Part shown: piece by piece, positions 54,493-63,107 of the stretch | Numbering within the stretch: position 1 is the first letter of the stretch | Layout: each line of letters begins with the position of its first letter | Origin: Polyangiaceae bacterium | GTDB taxonomy: Bacteria; Myxococcota_A; Polyangia; Polyangiales; Polyangiaceae | DNA length: 64,000 nt | Assembly (NCBI GenBank): GCA_947475525.1 | Contig: CANJMI010000008.1 | Coordinates: 62,001 to 126,000 of the forward strand | Direction of reading: 5' to 3' | Translations under genes and position numbers: made by a program | Notes under the pieces: generated by a model | The model's input: the letters and a program-made list of their open reading frames with translations, nothing else | The model's database searches: none | What the model was told of the DNA's origin: nothing

Positions 54493-56210
54493 AGCGGAGC
54501 CTCTCTCTCGCCGCATGCGCCGTCGCGATCACGAGCGTTTTTGGCTGCAAACCGCATACGGTGGCCGTGACACCGGTCGCAATTGGGTCGGCGAGTCGCT
54601 TCGAGACAACCGCCGATGCGCTCGTCTCTCGGTGGCTCGAAGATGCTCCGGCGTGGGGGCGCCAGGTCGGACTCCATGCCTACGACGGGCGGGTGGCGCA
54701 CGTTTCGTTGGGCGCACTCGACGAGCATGCCCGCTGGCTCGACGAGTCCATCGCGACCCTCGAGAGTTTCCGCGACGAAGACCTCCCGCGCGACCAGGCG
54801 CTCGACCGCGCGATCCTCATCAATCGCATGAAACTCGAGCGCTTCAACTTGCGCAGCCGCGAGCTTCACCGCACCGATGCCCGATTCTACGAAGAGCTCT
54901 TTGACGTCTCGTCTTACGTCAACTTCGACTACGCGCCCCTCGAAGACCGCGTACGAGCGTTGGTCCTCCATGAGGAAGAAGCCCTCGCCGAAGTGCCGCA
55001 CATCACCGCGAATCTACGGCCCGTGCTGAGCCGTTCCGGCATCGTCACCGCGGTCAAAAATTACCGCGGGTTCGCCGAGTACTACCGCGGGGACGTGGCC
55101 AGCCTCGTGCGGCGAGTGAAAGACGCCCCGCTCCTCGCGCGATTCGAGGCCGCGAACGAAGCGCTGGCCAAGGCCGCCGAGAACCTCGCACATCGCTTAG
55201 AGGCCGAGTGGCTCCCGCGCGCGAGCGACACGGTGCACGTTCTCGGCCGAGAGAAATACCTCGCCTTCGTAGAGGCGCAAGAAGGAAGGCCCATCGACCT
55301 CGAGGCCTTCGCTCGCTTGGCGGAAGAGGACCTCGCACGAAACCGCACCGCCTACGAAGCACTCCTGCCCACCGTGAACGTGACGCGACCGAAGGCCGCC
55401 GAGCTTGTCGCGGAGGCCACGCGCATGATGAACGCGGCCCGCCAATTCGTGCTCGACAGAGGCCTCGTCACGTTCCCGAGCGACGAACGCGCCATCGTCG
55501 AAATCTCGCCGCCGTACATGCGGTGGAACGCGGCCTTTCTCAACATGCCGGGGCCGTTCGACTCCGTGCATCAAGGCTACTACTACGTGACGCTGCCGGA
55601 TCCGTCGTGGAGCGCGAAGGAGCAAGAAGAGTACGTCTTTACGCGCGGCACGCTGCTCGCGACCACCGTCCATGAAGTGATTCCTGGGCATTTTCTTCAT
55701 GGTTTGTGGACGCGGCGTGCTCCAACGCGCATCCAACGCATGGGCGATAGTTACTCCTTCACCGAAGGGTGGGCTCACTACGTCGAGCAGATGATGTCCG
55801 ACGAAGGCTTCGGGGCGGACGACCCGCAGAACCGCCTTGGGCAACTCAACGACGCACTCCTGCGCAACTGCCGGTTCGTCGTGTCGATCGGAATTCACAC
55901 GGGTGGAATGACCCTGCCCGAAGCGGAAAGGCGCTTCGTCGAAGACTGCCACCAAGACCGCGCCGGTGCGCGAGAACAAGCGATTCGCGGCACGTTCGAT
56001 CCGGGCTACTTTGCCTACACGCTCGGCAAGCTGCAGCTGCTCGAGTTGCGGCACGACGCCGAGCGGCGCCTCGGAGCCCGGTTCGACCTGCGCGCCTTTC
56101 ACGACGCCGTTCTCGCTCACGGCGCGCCACCCATCGCGCTCATCCGCGACCGTGTCCTAGGCGATCTCGAACGCAAAGCCGCGCCAGACGCTCCGCGTAG
56201 CCCGCGCTGA
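54489..56210 (+). CDS. DUF885 family lipoprotein, putative zinc metallopeptidase
   Basis: 573 residues from ATG 54489, overlapping the purB stop (ATGA). The signal peptide ends in VFGC (Cys20). The family's metallopeptidase-like motif HEVIPGH (about 395-401) is present, followed by FTEGWAHYVEQMM, which supplies the expected downstream Glu, plus QGYYYVTLPDP. DUF885 proteins are thought to be peptidases related to the M32/M2 fold, but their substrates are not settled. Coupling to purB looks like chance of location rather than pathway. The C-terminus is Arg/Pro-rich. Confidence 0.82.
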   Translation: MKRSLSLAACAVAITSVFGCKPHTVAVTPVAIGSASRFETTADALVSRWLEDAPAWGRQVGLHAYDGRVAHVSLGALDEHARWLDESIATLESFRDEDLPRDQALDRAILINRMKLERFNLRSRELHRTDARFYEELFDVSSYVNFDYAPLEDRVRALVLHEEEALAEVPHITANLRPVLSRSGIVTAVKNYRGFAEYYRGDVASLVRRVKDAPLLARFEAANEALAKAAENLAHRLEAEWLPRASDTVHVLGREKYLAFVEAQEGRPIDLEAFARLAEEDLARNRTAYEALLPTVNVTRPKAAELVAEATRMMNAARQFVLDRGLVTFPSDERAIVEISPPYMRWNAAFLNMPGPFDSVHQGYYYVTLPDPSWSAKEQEEYVFTRGTLLATTVHEVIPGHFLHGLWTRRAPTRIQRMGDSYSFTEGWAHYVEQMMSDEGFGADDPQNRLGQLNDALLRNCRFVVSIGIHTGGMTLPEAERRFVEDCHQDRAGAREQAIRGTFDPGYFAYTLGKLQLLELRHDAERRLGARFDLRAFHDAVLAHGAPPIALIRDRVLGDLERKAAPDAPRSPR

Positions 56211-56215
56211 CGTGC

Positions 56216-57091
56216 TCAGCCGTCGGCCCGAAACCCTTCCATACGTGCCGGGTCCCGCAAGATCATGGTCTGCGTCGTGCGAGCGACGAGCCTACCGGTG
56301 TCATCCCAGATGTCAGCGTCCGCGGTAGCGTAGCCGTCCCACGCACGTTGGCAGCGCGAGTCGACGAGGAACCACTGGGCGTCCGTCGCCTCGATGAAGT
56401 GAACCGTAAGGTCGAGGCTCGGCGCGAAAAACCGCTTCTCGGGACCGAGGTAATTCGCGAGCGCCCCGGGCATCGTGTCTGCAATCGGCGGGATCGCGAA
56501 GGGGTCGAACGAACCGCACGCCAGCCGCTGCGGCTCTTTGTACCGGTACCAGCACGCCCACCGTGCGTCGTCGCCGTGCCAACCCGATGGCTCCCAGATG
56601 CGCGACCCGTGCGCGAGGCGCATGTCGAAGTTGTCGAAAAACGCCCGGGGCGTGCGACCCGCCGCAATTCGCGGGATATTCCCCGCTTCGGGGCATTGTT
56701 CGGGCTTGGGAAATGACGGAGGCTGAAGGCCGAGCACGCCGTGGCCCTTGCGTCGACGCGCGAACGTGGCGCTGACTTCGAGGCCAGGCCCTGGACGCGT
56801 CGTAGACGAGAGCGCAGCACGCAACTGAGCCGCCGCGCCGCCCGCCCGAATGACCTCGACCCGCACCTCGAGTGGGCCTGCAGGCACGGGACTGCAAAAA
56901 AGCGTATTCGCGCTCACGGGAAGAAAACTCGAGTCGTTGAGTTCAGCCGCCATCGCACGCATCGCAACGCTCATCAGCACGCCGCCGGACGGCGTAAGGT
57001 AGCTCCAACCGTCATCGAGACAAGCGACGTACCACCCTGGCGCGCGATCGAGCTTCGCGACCGCCGTCGAGCGAGCGAGGTCAAAAGGCAT
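56216..57091 (-). CDS. Acyl-CoA thioesterase-like double-hotdog protein
   Basis: About 291 residues. ATG 57091 or ATG 57100 (three codons up) could be the start; neither has a clear ribosome-binding site. The N-terminal half has the typical opening FDLARSTAV, GWSYLTPSGGVLMSVAMRAM and LEVRVEVIRAGGAAAQLRA. The C-terminal half has RLACGSFDPFAIPPIADTMPG, LTVHFIEATDAQWFLVDSRC and ADADIWDDTGRLVARTTQTMIL. This is the tandem hotdog (TesB-like) arrangement of acyl-CoA thioesterases, used in fatty-acid turnover. Substrate unknown. It is divergent from aroB. Confidence 0.75.
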   Translation of the reverse strand: MPFDLARSTAVAKLDRAPGWYVACLDDGWSYLTPSGGVLMSVAMRAMAAELNDSSFLPVSANTLFCSPVPAGPLEVRVEVIRAGGAAAQLRAALSSTTRPGPGLEVSATFARRRKGHGVLGLQPPSFPKPEQCPEAGNIPRIAAGRTPRAFFDNFDMRLAHGSRIWEPSGWHGDDARWACWYRYKEPQRLACGSFDPFAIPPIADTMPGALANYLGPEKRFFAPSLDLTVHFIEATDAQWFLVDSRCQRAWDGYATADADIWDDTGRLVARTTQTMILRDPARMEGFRADG

Positions 57092-57150
57092 GGAGCGCAT
57101 GTAGCGCGAGCACGCGGCGACCGGAAGCGCGACGGCCTCCGCCGAACCGC

Positions 57151-57179
57151 TTGGAGGAGGCACGACCGCGGACTAGATT
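57151..57179 (+). promoter_or_regulatory. Possible promoter upstream of aroB
   Basis: TTGGAG (57151-57156), a 17-bp spacer and TAGATT (57174-57179), which ends 17 bases before the aroB ATG at 57197. The predicted leader is about 10 bases. Weak -35 match. Confidence 0.25.
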
Positions 57180-57196
57180 GGCTCCACCTGGCTGTC

Positions 57197-58267
57197 ATGA
57201 AGCACCTCTGCGACATCCGACCGAGCGACGGCGACCCGTACCCGGTGCTTTGCGGTGGCGACTCCGCGACGGCGCTCGCCTCGGTGTGGCGGGCCGAGTG
57301 GCGTCAGGCCGTCGTGCTCGGGGACACGACGACGTCCGAGCTATTTGGCAGGTCCATCGCGAGCGGACTGCGCACGCGTGGCTGCGAGGTGCTCGAGCTC
57401 GAGTTTCCGCCGGGCGAAGACCACAAGAACCGCGCCACCAAAGAACGACTCGAGGACGCGATGCTCTCGGCGCACATTGAACGCGGCGCCTGCATCGTAG
57501 CCGTTGGCGGGGGAGTCCCGCTCGACGTCGGGGGATTCATCGCCGCCACTTACCTTCGCGGCATTGCGCACATCAACGTGGCCACGACATTGCTCGCGCA
57601 AGTCGACGCCGCCATCGGCGGCAAGACCGGTGTGAACACTCCCCACGGTAAAAACCTCATCGGCGCGTTCCACCACCCGCGCGCGGTCTTGCTCGATGTC
57701 GACGCATTGGGCTCGCTGCCGACCGCCGAGCTTCGCTACGGCCTCGCCGAATGCGCAAAGCACGCCACCCTTCGAGATGAACTCCTGTTCATCGAGCTCG
57801 AGCGACTGGCGGACGACGTAAGACCCCCGAGCGCCGAGCTCATCCAGCGTTCGGTCGCCGTCAAAGCCGCCATCGTGAGCGCCGATCCCTTCGAGCGCGG
57901 TGAGCGCGCCGTCTTGAATTTTGGTCATACGGTCGGCCACGCCCTCGAAGCCGCCACGAACCACGCGCTGCCGCACGGTGCCGCCATTGCAGTCGGCATG
58001 GTGATCGAATCGCGACTCGCGGCTCGCAGAGGGTGGCTCGATGCGAGCGACCTTACCCGCCTCAGCACCTTGCTCACGCGCCTCGGCCTACCGGTCCATG
58101 CCCCGTGCTCGTTCGAACGCGCCGCGCCTTTTTTTTCGGGTGACAAGAAGACCACGGCCGGCCGCATTCGCTGCGCGATCCCAGAGCGAATTGGGATCGT
58201 ACGAGCCTACGAGGGGTCGTGGACCCGCGTCGTCACGCAAGCTGAGCTTCGCGAGGCGTGGACCTGA
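57197..58267 (+). CDS. aroB: 3-dehydroquinate synthase
   Basis: Second step of the shikimate pathway, converting DAHP to 3-dehydroquinate with NAD and a metal. 356 residues from ATG 57197. Motifs: CIVAVGGGVPLDVGGFIAATYLRG (NAD-binding GGG), INVATTLLAQVDAAIGGKTGVN, KNLIGAFHHPRAVLLD, ELRYGLAECAKHA, and the metal-binding His residues in LNFGHTVGHALE and LPHGAAIAVGM. It starts a shikimate cluster with aroDE (three bases on) and aroA, all in the same direction, so they are probably one operon. Confidence 0.95.
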   Translation: MKHLCDIRPSDGDPYPVLCGGDSATALASVWRAEWRQAVVLGDTTTSELFGRSIASGLRTRGCEVLELEFPPGEDHKNRATKERLEDAMLSAHIERGACIVAVGGGVPLDVGGFIAATYLRGIAHINVATTLLAQVDAAIGGKTGVNTPHGKNLIGAFHHPRAVLLDVDALGSLPTAELRYGLAECAKHATLRDELLFIELERLADDVRPPSAELIQRSVAVKAAIVSADPFERGERAVLNFGHTVGHALEAATNHALPHGAAIAVGMVIESRLAARRGWLDASDLTRLSTLLTRLGLPVHAPCSFERAAPFFSGDKKTTAGRIRCAIPERIGIVRAYEGSWTRVVTQAELREAWT

Positions 58268-58270
58268 CGC

Positions 58271-59746
58271 ATGCTGTGCGTGACCGGAGCCGAGACGTCA
58301 CTGGAGGCCTGGAACCAACGCGTGGCGCTGGCCGACGAGCGCTGTCTCGCAGCGGGACTCGCGCGCCCACTTCACGAACTGCGTATGGACACTCTCCACG
58401 CGATCGACGATGCGACGTTCGACGCCGTCCGCCGACGACGCGCGCAAACGATCGTGTGCTGTCGTCCGAAGGCCCAAGGCGGACACTTCGGCGGCACGGA
58501 ACGGGAACGCCTCGCCATTCTTCGTCGGGCCGCGGCGGCCGGTCCCGCGTGGCTCGATGCCGAGGCCGACCTCGAGGGAACCGAGCTCGCGGCGCTGCGT
58601 TCTACGCTCAGCTCGGGAACCCCAGGAACAGACGGAAAACTTATCGTTTCGTGGCATGCGTCTTCAGTCGGGGCGAGCGACCTCGTGGCGCGCGTTGCCT
58701 TGATGGCGGCACTCGGCGCCGACCTCCTGAAGGTCGCCGTTCAGGTCGAGGATGCCGCCGAACTAGGTCCACTTCTCGCGGCCTTCGACGGCGTGACTCT
58801 GCCTCGGGTGGTGCTCGGCATGGGCGCCGCCGGCATCGTCACGCGGTCCCACTATCGTGCATTTGGATCGGCTTTTACCTACGTATCCGCAAGCGACGCG
58901 CTAGCGACGGCGCCCGGACAATTCGATCTCGAGACCGCCATCGCACTCGGACTTCCGGACTCAGCGAACGCTCCTGTGTACGGGCTCTGCGGCGGGGCTC
59001 AGATCGTAGCGTCACCCGGCCTGCGTGTGTTCAACCGCTATTTTCGCTCGCATGGTCTCCCATCGAGCTACGTGCCGATCGTCACGCGCTCACTCGCTCA
59101 AACGTTGCCGGTGCTCGAGTCACTCGGCGCCGTAGGCCTCAGCGTCACGATGCCGCTCAAGCTCGAGGCCTTGACGCTGTCGGTCGCAGACGAACTCGCC
59201 AACGAGGTTGGGGCGGTAAATTCGTTGCGACTCCGGACACGCTGGGAGGGCACCAACACCGACGTCCTCGGCATTCGCGGGCCACTCTCGATGCACGGAG
59301 CGCCGCTCGGCCTCGAGCGCGCCGTGATCCTCGGCAGTGGTGGTGCCGCACGAGCCGCATTGCGAGCATGTCGTGACCTCGGCTACGACGTCCACCTTCA
59401 CGCCCGTTCGCTCGACATCGCGCAGGCAGTCGCCGCGGGGGCGGCTCATGTTCACTCGTGGGCCTCACGGGGACATGCGGTTTCACTTGGACGCGCCGTG
59501 CTGATCAACGCCACGCCGATTTCGGGAACGGATAACCCGTGGCCAGACGACCAACCACTCGACTCGCCCCTCGTCTTCGACACGGCGCTCGGAGAAGAGC
59601 CTTCGAGCCTGCTCGAGCGCGCGAAGACGTCGGGAGCTGTCACGCTCGGCCCACTCGCCATGTGGTTCTCGCAAGCGGCGGCACAACTGGCATGGATGCT
59701 CGACGTCCGAGTCACCTCCGAAGAACTCGAAGGCCTCTACCCATGA
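58271..59746 (+). CDS. aroDE: Fused 3-dehydroquinate dehydratase (type I) and shikimate dehydrogenase
   Basis: Performs the third and fourth steps of the shikimate pathway in one 491-residue chain. Residues about 1-220 are a type I dehydroquinase: LIVSWHASS with catalytic His129 and ADLLKVAV with the Schiff-base Lys154. Residues about 225-491 are a shikimate dehydrogenase: SPGLRVFNRYF (substrate loop), LSVTMPLK (Lys297), NEVGAVNSL, GTNTDVLGI (Asp331), the NADP-binding loop ILGSGGAARAAL and LINATPIS. All catalytic residues seem intact. Similar fusions exist in plants and Chlamydiae. It starts three bases after aroB ends and overlaps aroA (ATGA). Confidence 0.9.
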   Translation: MLCVTGAETSLEAWNQRVALADERCLAAGLARPLHELRMDTLHAIDDATFDAVRRRRAQTIVCCRPKAQGGHFGGTERERLAILRRAAAAGPAWLDAEADLEGTELAALRSTLSSGTPGTDGKLIVSWHASSVGASDLVARVALMAALGADLLKVAVQVEDAAELGPLLAAFDGVTLPRVVLGMGAAGIVTRSHYRAFGSAFTYVSASDALATAPGQFDLETAIALGLPDSANAPVYGLCGGAQIVASPGLRVFNRYFRSHGLPSSYVPIVTRSLAQTLPVLESLGAVGLSVTMPLKLEALTLSVADELANEVGAVNSLRLRTRWEGTNTDVLGIRGPLSMHGAPLGLERAVILGSGGAARAALRACRDLGYDVHLHARSLDIAQAVAAGAAHVHSWASRGHAVSLGRAVLINATPISGTDNPWPDDQPLDSPLVFDTALGEEPSSLLERAKTSGAVTLGPLAMWFSQAAAQLAWMLDVRVTSEELEGLYP

Positions 59747-60963
59747 CGCTCCTCGTTCGCACTCCGACGAGCAAGAGCATGACCCAACGCGCGCTCGTGC
59801 TTGCCGCGCTCGCCGATGGTCCATGCGAGATCTACGACCCGCTCGACTGCGACGACACGCGGCACCTGCGTCGCGCACTTCAAGCATTTGGGGCCGAATT
59901 CGACACCTTCGACCACGGACAGCGCCTCATCGTCAAGCCCGCGCCATTGCCACTTGTCGCCCGTGCTGGTGCGCTCGATTGTGGCAACGCAGGAACGGCG
60001 CTCCGCTTCGCAGCAGCCTTCGCCCTCATCGCCGACGGCACGTTCACTCTCGACGGTGACGCGCACATGCGCCGCCGTCCTTTAGGTCCGCTGACCGCGT
60101 GCCTTCAAGTCATGGGGGTTGAGGTCGACTACCTCGGCACTCCTGGGTGTGCGCCCGTTCGCCTTCGACGCTCCGCATGCGCGCCCCTTCGTGCCTCGGT
60201 CGACGCCTCCGTCTCGAGCCAGTTTGCGAGCGCCCTCCTGCTCGTCGCGCCACTCTTGCCAGACGGTCTCGAACTCGAGCTCACCGGCCCCATCGTGAGT
60301 CGCCCCTACCTCGACCTGACGCTCACGATGATGCGCGCGGCCGGGTGCGACGCGGAGTGGACCGGCGAGCGGGCCCTCCGTGTGCGCGCCGGTCGTCCGC
60401 GGGCGTTTGTCGCTACCATCGAGACCGACTGGTCGGCCGCTGCATTCGTTCTCGCCGCGGGTCACATCACCGGGTGCGAGCTCGTCCCCGCGGGTCTCGT
60501 CCTGCCCCGAGCGAGCAAGCAGGGCGACGCCGCGATCGTGGGGTGGCTCGCGGAACTCGACCGAGGCGCGATCAATGAATTCGATCTTACGGACTGTCCC
60601 GACTTGATAGCGCCGCTCGCGGCCGTCGCGTTGTTTGCGAAGCGTCCGACGCGCATTCGCGGAGCCGCGCACACCCGAGTCAAGGAGTGCGATCGCGTGG
60701 CCGTGCTTGCATCGGAGCTCAAAAAACTCGGCGCCGTGCTGCGCGTCCACGAGGACGGCCTCGACGTCGCGCCGCTCACCGAACCCGCGCACTGCGGCGC
60801 ACTCCTCGATCCCCACGACGACCACCGAATGGCGATGGCGTTCGGCGTCGCCTCGCTGCGTATCCCGTCGCTCATGGTAACGAACCGCCATTGCGTCTCG
60901 AAGTCGTTTCCCGAGTTCTGGGAAGTGCTCGACGAAATTCGCGCGCATGCCGCCACACGATGA
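59743..60963 (+). CDS. aroA: 3-phosphoshikimate 1-carboxyvinyltransferase (EPSP synthase)
   Basis: Transfers the enolpyruvyl group of PEP to shikimate-3-phosphate. 406 residues from ATG 59743, overlapping the aroDE stop. The motifs match EPSP synthases: TPTSKSMTQRALVLAALADG (usually PGSKS; Gly is Thr here), DCGNAGTALRF, MRRRPLGPLTACLQVMGV, SSQFASALLLVAPLL, RVKECDRVAVLASELKKLGA and DDHRMAMAFGVASLR. The product is short but complete. Shikimate kinase (aroK) is not in the window. The residue after NAGTALR is Phe where E. coli has Pro101, a position linked to glyphosate sensitivity, so inhibitor response may differ. Confidence 0.92.
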   Translation: MTLLVRTPTSKSMTQRALVLAALADGPCEIYDPLDCDDTRHLRRALQAFGAEFDTFDHGQRLIVKPAPLPLVARAGALDCGNAGTALRFAAAFALIADGTFTLDGDAHMRRRPLGPLTACLQVMGVEVDYLGTPGCAPVRLRRSACAPLRASVDASVSSQFASALLLVAPLLPDGLELELTGPIVSRPYLDLTLTMMRAAGCDAEWTGERALRVRAGRPRAFVATIETDWSAAAFVLAAGHITGCELVPAGLVLPRASKQGDAAIVGWLAELDRGAINEFDLTDCPDLIAPLAAVALFAKRPTRIRGAAHTRVKECDRVAVLASELKKLGAVLRVHEDGLDVAPLTEPAHCGALLDPHDDHRMAMAFGVASLRIPSLMVTNRHCVSKSFPEFWEVLDEIRAHAATR

Positions 60964-61012
60964 CCCGCGGGTCAGAAGGACCTCCGTGGCGCCACTTCGC
61001 GCAGCGCCGGCT

Positions 61013-62059
61013 TCAATCGGCGGTGGCCTCGGCGACCTCGACATCGCCTTTGCCCTTCAACGTGCGGATGCCGGCGCGACGAACGGACAGCTTTCCTTCG
61101 AGTAACGGCTGGAGCGAGGCTGGAATCGTAACCACACCAGGATTTCCGACCGACGCCAAGCGCGCCGCCACGTTGACGGTGTCGCCCCACACATCGAACT
61201 GAAATCGCTCACCGCCGACGATCCCGGCAACGACGGGACCGGCGTTCACCCCAACCCTGACTTGCCACCCGGCCACCACCTGGGAAACGGCCGTCGCCAT
61301 GTCGAGCCCAGCGCGCACCGCGTCGTAGAGCGGGTTTTCGGTGGGACTGAGAAGTCCGGCACCGGCCATGTAACCGTGGCCCACCGTCTTCAATTTCTCG
61401 AGCCCGTGTGCCTTCGTTATCCCCTCAAATTCGAGGAACATTTGGTGCAGAGTCGGGACGATTTCTTCTGGCGCGAGCGACTCCGACCACGAAGTGAACT
61501 GACACAAATCGACGAACAAGACGGCCATGTTGTCGATGCGTCTCGCGGCCACGCGCTGAGTCAACCGCAGCTCGTCGGCGGCGGCGCGCGGCAACACCAC
61601 TTCGAGGAGGCGATCGGCATTCTGCTTCTCGCGACGCGCGACATCGATAGCAGCCCGCAACGCCAGGTGGGTCTTCACGCGAGCCATGAGCAGCGGCGGG
61701 CTCAACGGTTTGTGGACGTAATCAACCGCCCCGAGGGCGAATCCCCGCGCCTCGTCCTCGACCGACGAGCGTCCGGTGAGGAAAATGACCGGCACATCAC
61801 GTAGCACCGGATCGCCGGCAAGGACCGCGCACACTCCGTACCCGTCGAGGCCCGGCATCTCGACGTCGAGGATGACGAGGTCGGGAGGATTCGAGCGCGC
61901 GAGGGAGAGAGCTTTCTCGCCGCTCCTCGCGAGTCGCACGTCGTAATCCGACTTCAAAAGCCGCGCGAGCAACTCGAGGTTCGCTGGCTCATCGTCAACG
62001 ACGAGAACCATCGGCCGAGCCGTGCCGCGTGCCAAAACCTCCACGGTCGTGAGTCTCAC
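61013..62059 (-). CDS. Receiver domain fused to a class III nucleotide cyclase
   Basis: About 348 residues from GTG 62059. GTG 62044 and ATG 62011 are alternatives; the receiver domain is certain only from ATG 62011. The receiver domain is complete: Asp22-Asp23, phospho-acceptor Asp65, Thr95 and Lys117. After a short linker comes a class III cyclase domain at about 175-340: metal Asp184 (LFVDLCQF), substrate Lys224 (EKLKTVGHG), and Asp293, Asn296 and Arg300 in DVWGDTVNVAAR. The second metal-binding Asp (KTxGD) is His228 here, so activity may be lost or altered. It is divergent from the stressosome genes across about 110 bp. Confidence 0.85.
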   Translation of the reverse strand: MRLTTVEVLARGTARPMVLVVDDEPANLELLARLLKSDYDVRLARSGEKALSLARSNPPDLVILDVEMPGLDGYGVCAVLAGDPVLRDVPVIFLTGRSSVEDEARGFALGAVDYVHKPLSPPLLMARVKTHLALRAAIDVARREKQNADRLLEVVLPRAAADELRLTQRVAARRIDNMAVLFVDLCQFTSWSESLAPEEIVPTLHQMFLEFEGITKAHGLEKLKTVGHGYMAGAGLLSPTENPLYDAVRAGLDMATAVSQVVAGWQVRVGVNAGPVVAGIVGGERFQFDVWGDTVNVAARLASVGNPGVVTIPASLQPLLEGKLSVRRAGIRTLKGKGDVEVAEATAD

Positions 62060-62169
62060 CCGCCGCGAAGCCACGAGCAAGTCCGGTCGCTAAAGTGGAA
62101 CGGCCCAATGCCTTTGCCTCGCTGACGCCTCCATGCGTTGGTAGGCTGCCTTCGAGCAATGCGCGCGTC

Positions 62170-63105
62170 ATGAAAACGACTTCAAAGTGGCACCCTTCGA
62201 CCCTCCCATCGCAGGCCGACGGGGCCCCAAGCCCAAGCTCGCTGCTCGCGCGGCATCGCATCACCGAGGAAGACCTCGAGTTGGTTCGAAAGCTTGGCGC
62301 TGACCTCGTTCCGCAGCTCGGGAAGTTTATCGAGCAGTTTTACCTGTGGCTCGCAGACCAGCCTGAATACCGCGAATTTTTCTCGAATATCGACCGGGTG
62401 CATGCGGTGCAGCGGGCGCAGGTTGGCTATTGGGAGCGTTTCTTCGGAGCCAACATCGACGATTCCTACCTGTTGGAGCGCTGGCAAGTCGGCATGCGGC
62501 ACGCGGAAATTGGCCTCTCGCTAGGAACGTATTGCGCAAGCGTCGACGTCGCGCTCAGCATCTTCGCCGACGAGCTCGCGGATCCGAAGATTCTTGGTGA
62601 CGCGCACCCGCGAGCGGTAAGGGCGATGACGAAGCTCCTCCACCTCGACATGGCGGTGGTCGTCGACGTCTACACCCGCGCCGAACTCGACAAGCGCGGA
62701 CGACAGGCGCGCGCACTCAACGAGATGTCGACGCCAGTTACCGCGCTCGCAGATGAAATTTTGCTACTGCCGATCGTCGGCATCGTCGACTCGCAACGCG
62801 CGCAAGACATCATGACCTCGGTCCTGTCCCGCGTGGCCGAAGTGCGAGCGCGAATGTTCATCATCGACATCAGCGGGGTGGCTGTCGTCGATACCGCGGT
62901 CGCCAATTATTTGATCAAGGTCGCGCGCGCCACGCGCCTCATGGGCTGTCGTTGCATCCTTTCGGGACTGTCGCCGGCCGTCGCACAAACCGTCATCGAA
63001 CTCGGCATCGACGTCACGGGGCTCGAGACGCGGGCCACGCTCCGTGATGCGATCGAGGAGGGCTACCGCGCGGTCGGCATCGAGCTGCGGGCGACTGGAG
63101 GCTGA
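62170..63105 (+). CDS. rsbR: RsbR-type stressosome protein with globin sensor and STAS domain
   Basis: Scaffold and sensor of the stressosome, the 1.8-MDa complex that releases RsbT. 311 residues from ATG 62170 (a GTG at 62095 is a less likely start). The N-terminal 170 residues look like a globin-coupled sensor: FIEQFYLWLADQPEYREFF and WQVGMRHAEIGLSLGTYC, with a probable heme-ligating His111. The C-terminal STAS domain keeps both phosphorylated Thr positions (Thr242 in VVDT, Thr274 in AQTVIELGI). RsbR globins in B. subtilis lack heme, so the His suggests gas sensing like Vibrio RsbR. It is followed two bases later by rsbS. Confidence 0.85.
   Translation: MKTTSKWHPSTLPSQADGAPSPSSLLARHRITEEDLELVRKLGADLVPQLGKFIEQFYLWLADQPEYREFFSNIDRVHAVQRAQVGYWERFFGANIDDSYLLERWQVGMRHAEIGLSLGTYCASVDVALSIFADELADPKILGDAHPRAVRAMTKLLHLDMAVVVDVYTRAELDKRGRQARALNEMSTPVTALADEILLLPIVGIVDSQRAQDIMTSVLSRVAEVRARMFIIDISGVAVVDTAVANYLIKVARATRLMGCRCILSGLSPAVAQTVIELGIDVTGLETRATLRDAIEEGYRAVGIELRATGG
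63097..63101 (+). promoter_or_regulatory. Shine-Dalgarno sequence of rsbS
   Basis: GGAGG, six bases before ATG 63108, lies inside the end of rsbR. Confidence 0.7.
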
Positions 63106-63107
63106 CC

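Noticed and set aside
62095-62169. GTG 62095 as start of rsbR
   Set aside because: No ribosome-binding site and no -10 box in place; the added 25 residues show no domain. Not fully excluded.
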